Shown: piece by piece, positions 54,178 through 54,550 of the stretch
How the letters are laid out: the number at the start of each line of letters is the position of its first letter
Numbering within the stretch: the stretch's first letter is position 1
DNA from: Actinomycetota bacterium
GTDB taxonomy: Bacteria; Actinomycetota; Rubrobacteria; Rubrobacterales; Rubrobacteraceae
Direction: 5' to 3'
Length of the DNA: 54,550 nt
NCBI GenBank assembly: GCA_902810695.1
Contig: CADDYV010000020.1
Location: 1 to 54,550, forward strand
Notes under the pieces: model-generated
Databases searched by the model: none
Seen by the model: only the letters and a program-made list of their open reading frames with translations
Told to the model about the DNA's origin: nothing
Made by a program: the position numbers and the translations under genes

Positions 54178-54550
54178 GGTTGCAAGGGGATCTCAGGCTG
54201 CTCGAAAGGATAGATCTATACGTAGAGAACCTGTTCGCTCCGCAGGATGACGCGATGGAGGCGGCTCTTGCGGAGTCGCGCCGGGCCGGGCTGCCGGAGA
54301 TACAGGTATCACCGAGTGAGGGCAAGCTCTTGCAGCTTCTGGCTACGATGATCGGTGCCCGAAGGATACTCGAGATCGGGACCCTGGGAGGCTACAGCAC
54401 GATTTACCTTGCCCGCGCGCTGCCCGAGGATGGGACCCTGATATCACTGGAACTCGAAGAGCGGCATGCCGAAATCGCCCGAAAGAACATCGCCCGTGCC
54501 GATCTTGAAGACAGAGTCGAGATCCGAACCGGCGACGCGAGGAAACTGCT
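54174..54550 (+). CDS. SAM-dependent O-methyltransferase, family 3, cut by the window edge
   Basis: The frame starts at GTG 54174, overlapping the truA stop as GTGA and preceded by AAGGAGG, and is open to the end (125 codons seen). It reads SPSEGKLLQLLATMIGARRILEIGTLGGYSTIYLARALP, the SAM-binding region of catechol-type O-methyltransferases, with the acidic motif SLELEERH after strand 2. The substrate cannot be told from this part. It takes the place where rplM-rpsI lie in Bacillus. Translation of this stretch is my own reading. Confidence 0.85.
   Translation, partial: MRLQGDLRLLERIDLYVENLFAPQDDAMEAALAESRRAGLPEIQVSPSEGKLLQLLATMIGARRILEIGTLGGYSTIYLARALPEDGTLISLELEERHAEIARKNIARADLEDRVEIRTGDARKL

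Overview
The window is a gene-dense, GC-rich bacterial core-genome segment. The best taxonomic guess is a deep-branching actinobacterium of the Rubrobacter type. This is inferred from frequent TTG/GTG starts, several -10 boxes sitting 5-10 bases from a start codon with no Shine-Dalgarno (leaderless genes), a class I (archaeal-type) lysyl-tRNA synthetase, a ClgR-type operator in front of clpC, and zinc-binding (C+) forms of L33, L36 and S14. No 16S gene is present, so the assignment is not proven. Apart from a truncated secreted-protein gene at the left edge, every gene is on the + strand.

Layout. 1-475: start of a divergent secreted protein and its promoter. 476-8550: tilS, hpt, ftsH, folP, folK, coaX, greA and class I lysS (tRNA modification, purine salvage, membrane proteolysis, folate, CoA, transcript cleavage, Lys-tRNA charging). 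8551-8852: regulatory region of clpC. 8853-19099: clpC, radA, disA, ispD, ispF, gltX, cysS, rlmB and the yacP-like gene. 19101-21126: tRNA-Thr(UGU), tRNA-Tyr(GUA), tRNA-Thr(GGU), tRNA-Met(CAU), tuf copy 1, rpmG and tRNA-Trp(CCA). 21156-31660: secE, nusG, rplK, rplA, L10 leader, rplJ, rplL, rpoB, rpoC. 31641-36004: str operon (rpsL, rpsG, fusA, tuf copy 2). 36008-50934: fused S10, spc and alpha operons, including secY, adk, map, infA and rpoA, closed by a strong terminator. 51003-54550: ecfA1, ecfA2, ecfT, truA and a truncated O-methyltransferase gene.

From tilS to truA the order follows closely the tilS-hprT-ftsH ... lysS ... clpC-radA-disA ... rpoBC-str-S10-spc-alpha-ecfAAT-truA order known in Bacillus. 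The deviations are therefore informative. lysS is class I instead of class II; ctsR-mcsA-mcsB is missing and a ClgR-like site stands before clpC; folB, cysE, mrnC and sigH are absent; and a second tuf sits after a tRNA cluster, as in enterobacterial tufB.

I found no mobile element, CRISPR array, phage gene or obviously new multi-gene system. The points most worth following up are: a class I LysRS with two residues missing from its HIGH motif, preceded by a leaderless 9-codon upstream ORF ending in a Lys codon; a DisA whose RHR ATP-binding motif is not intact; two tuf copies identical exactly from the start codon to the second base of the stop; an ecfA1 gene with no usual start codon in the required frame, sitting on the rplQ terminator; and a set of leaderless promoters.
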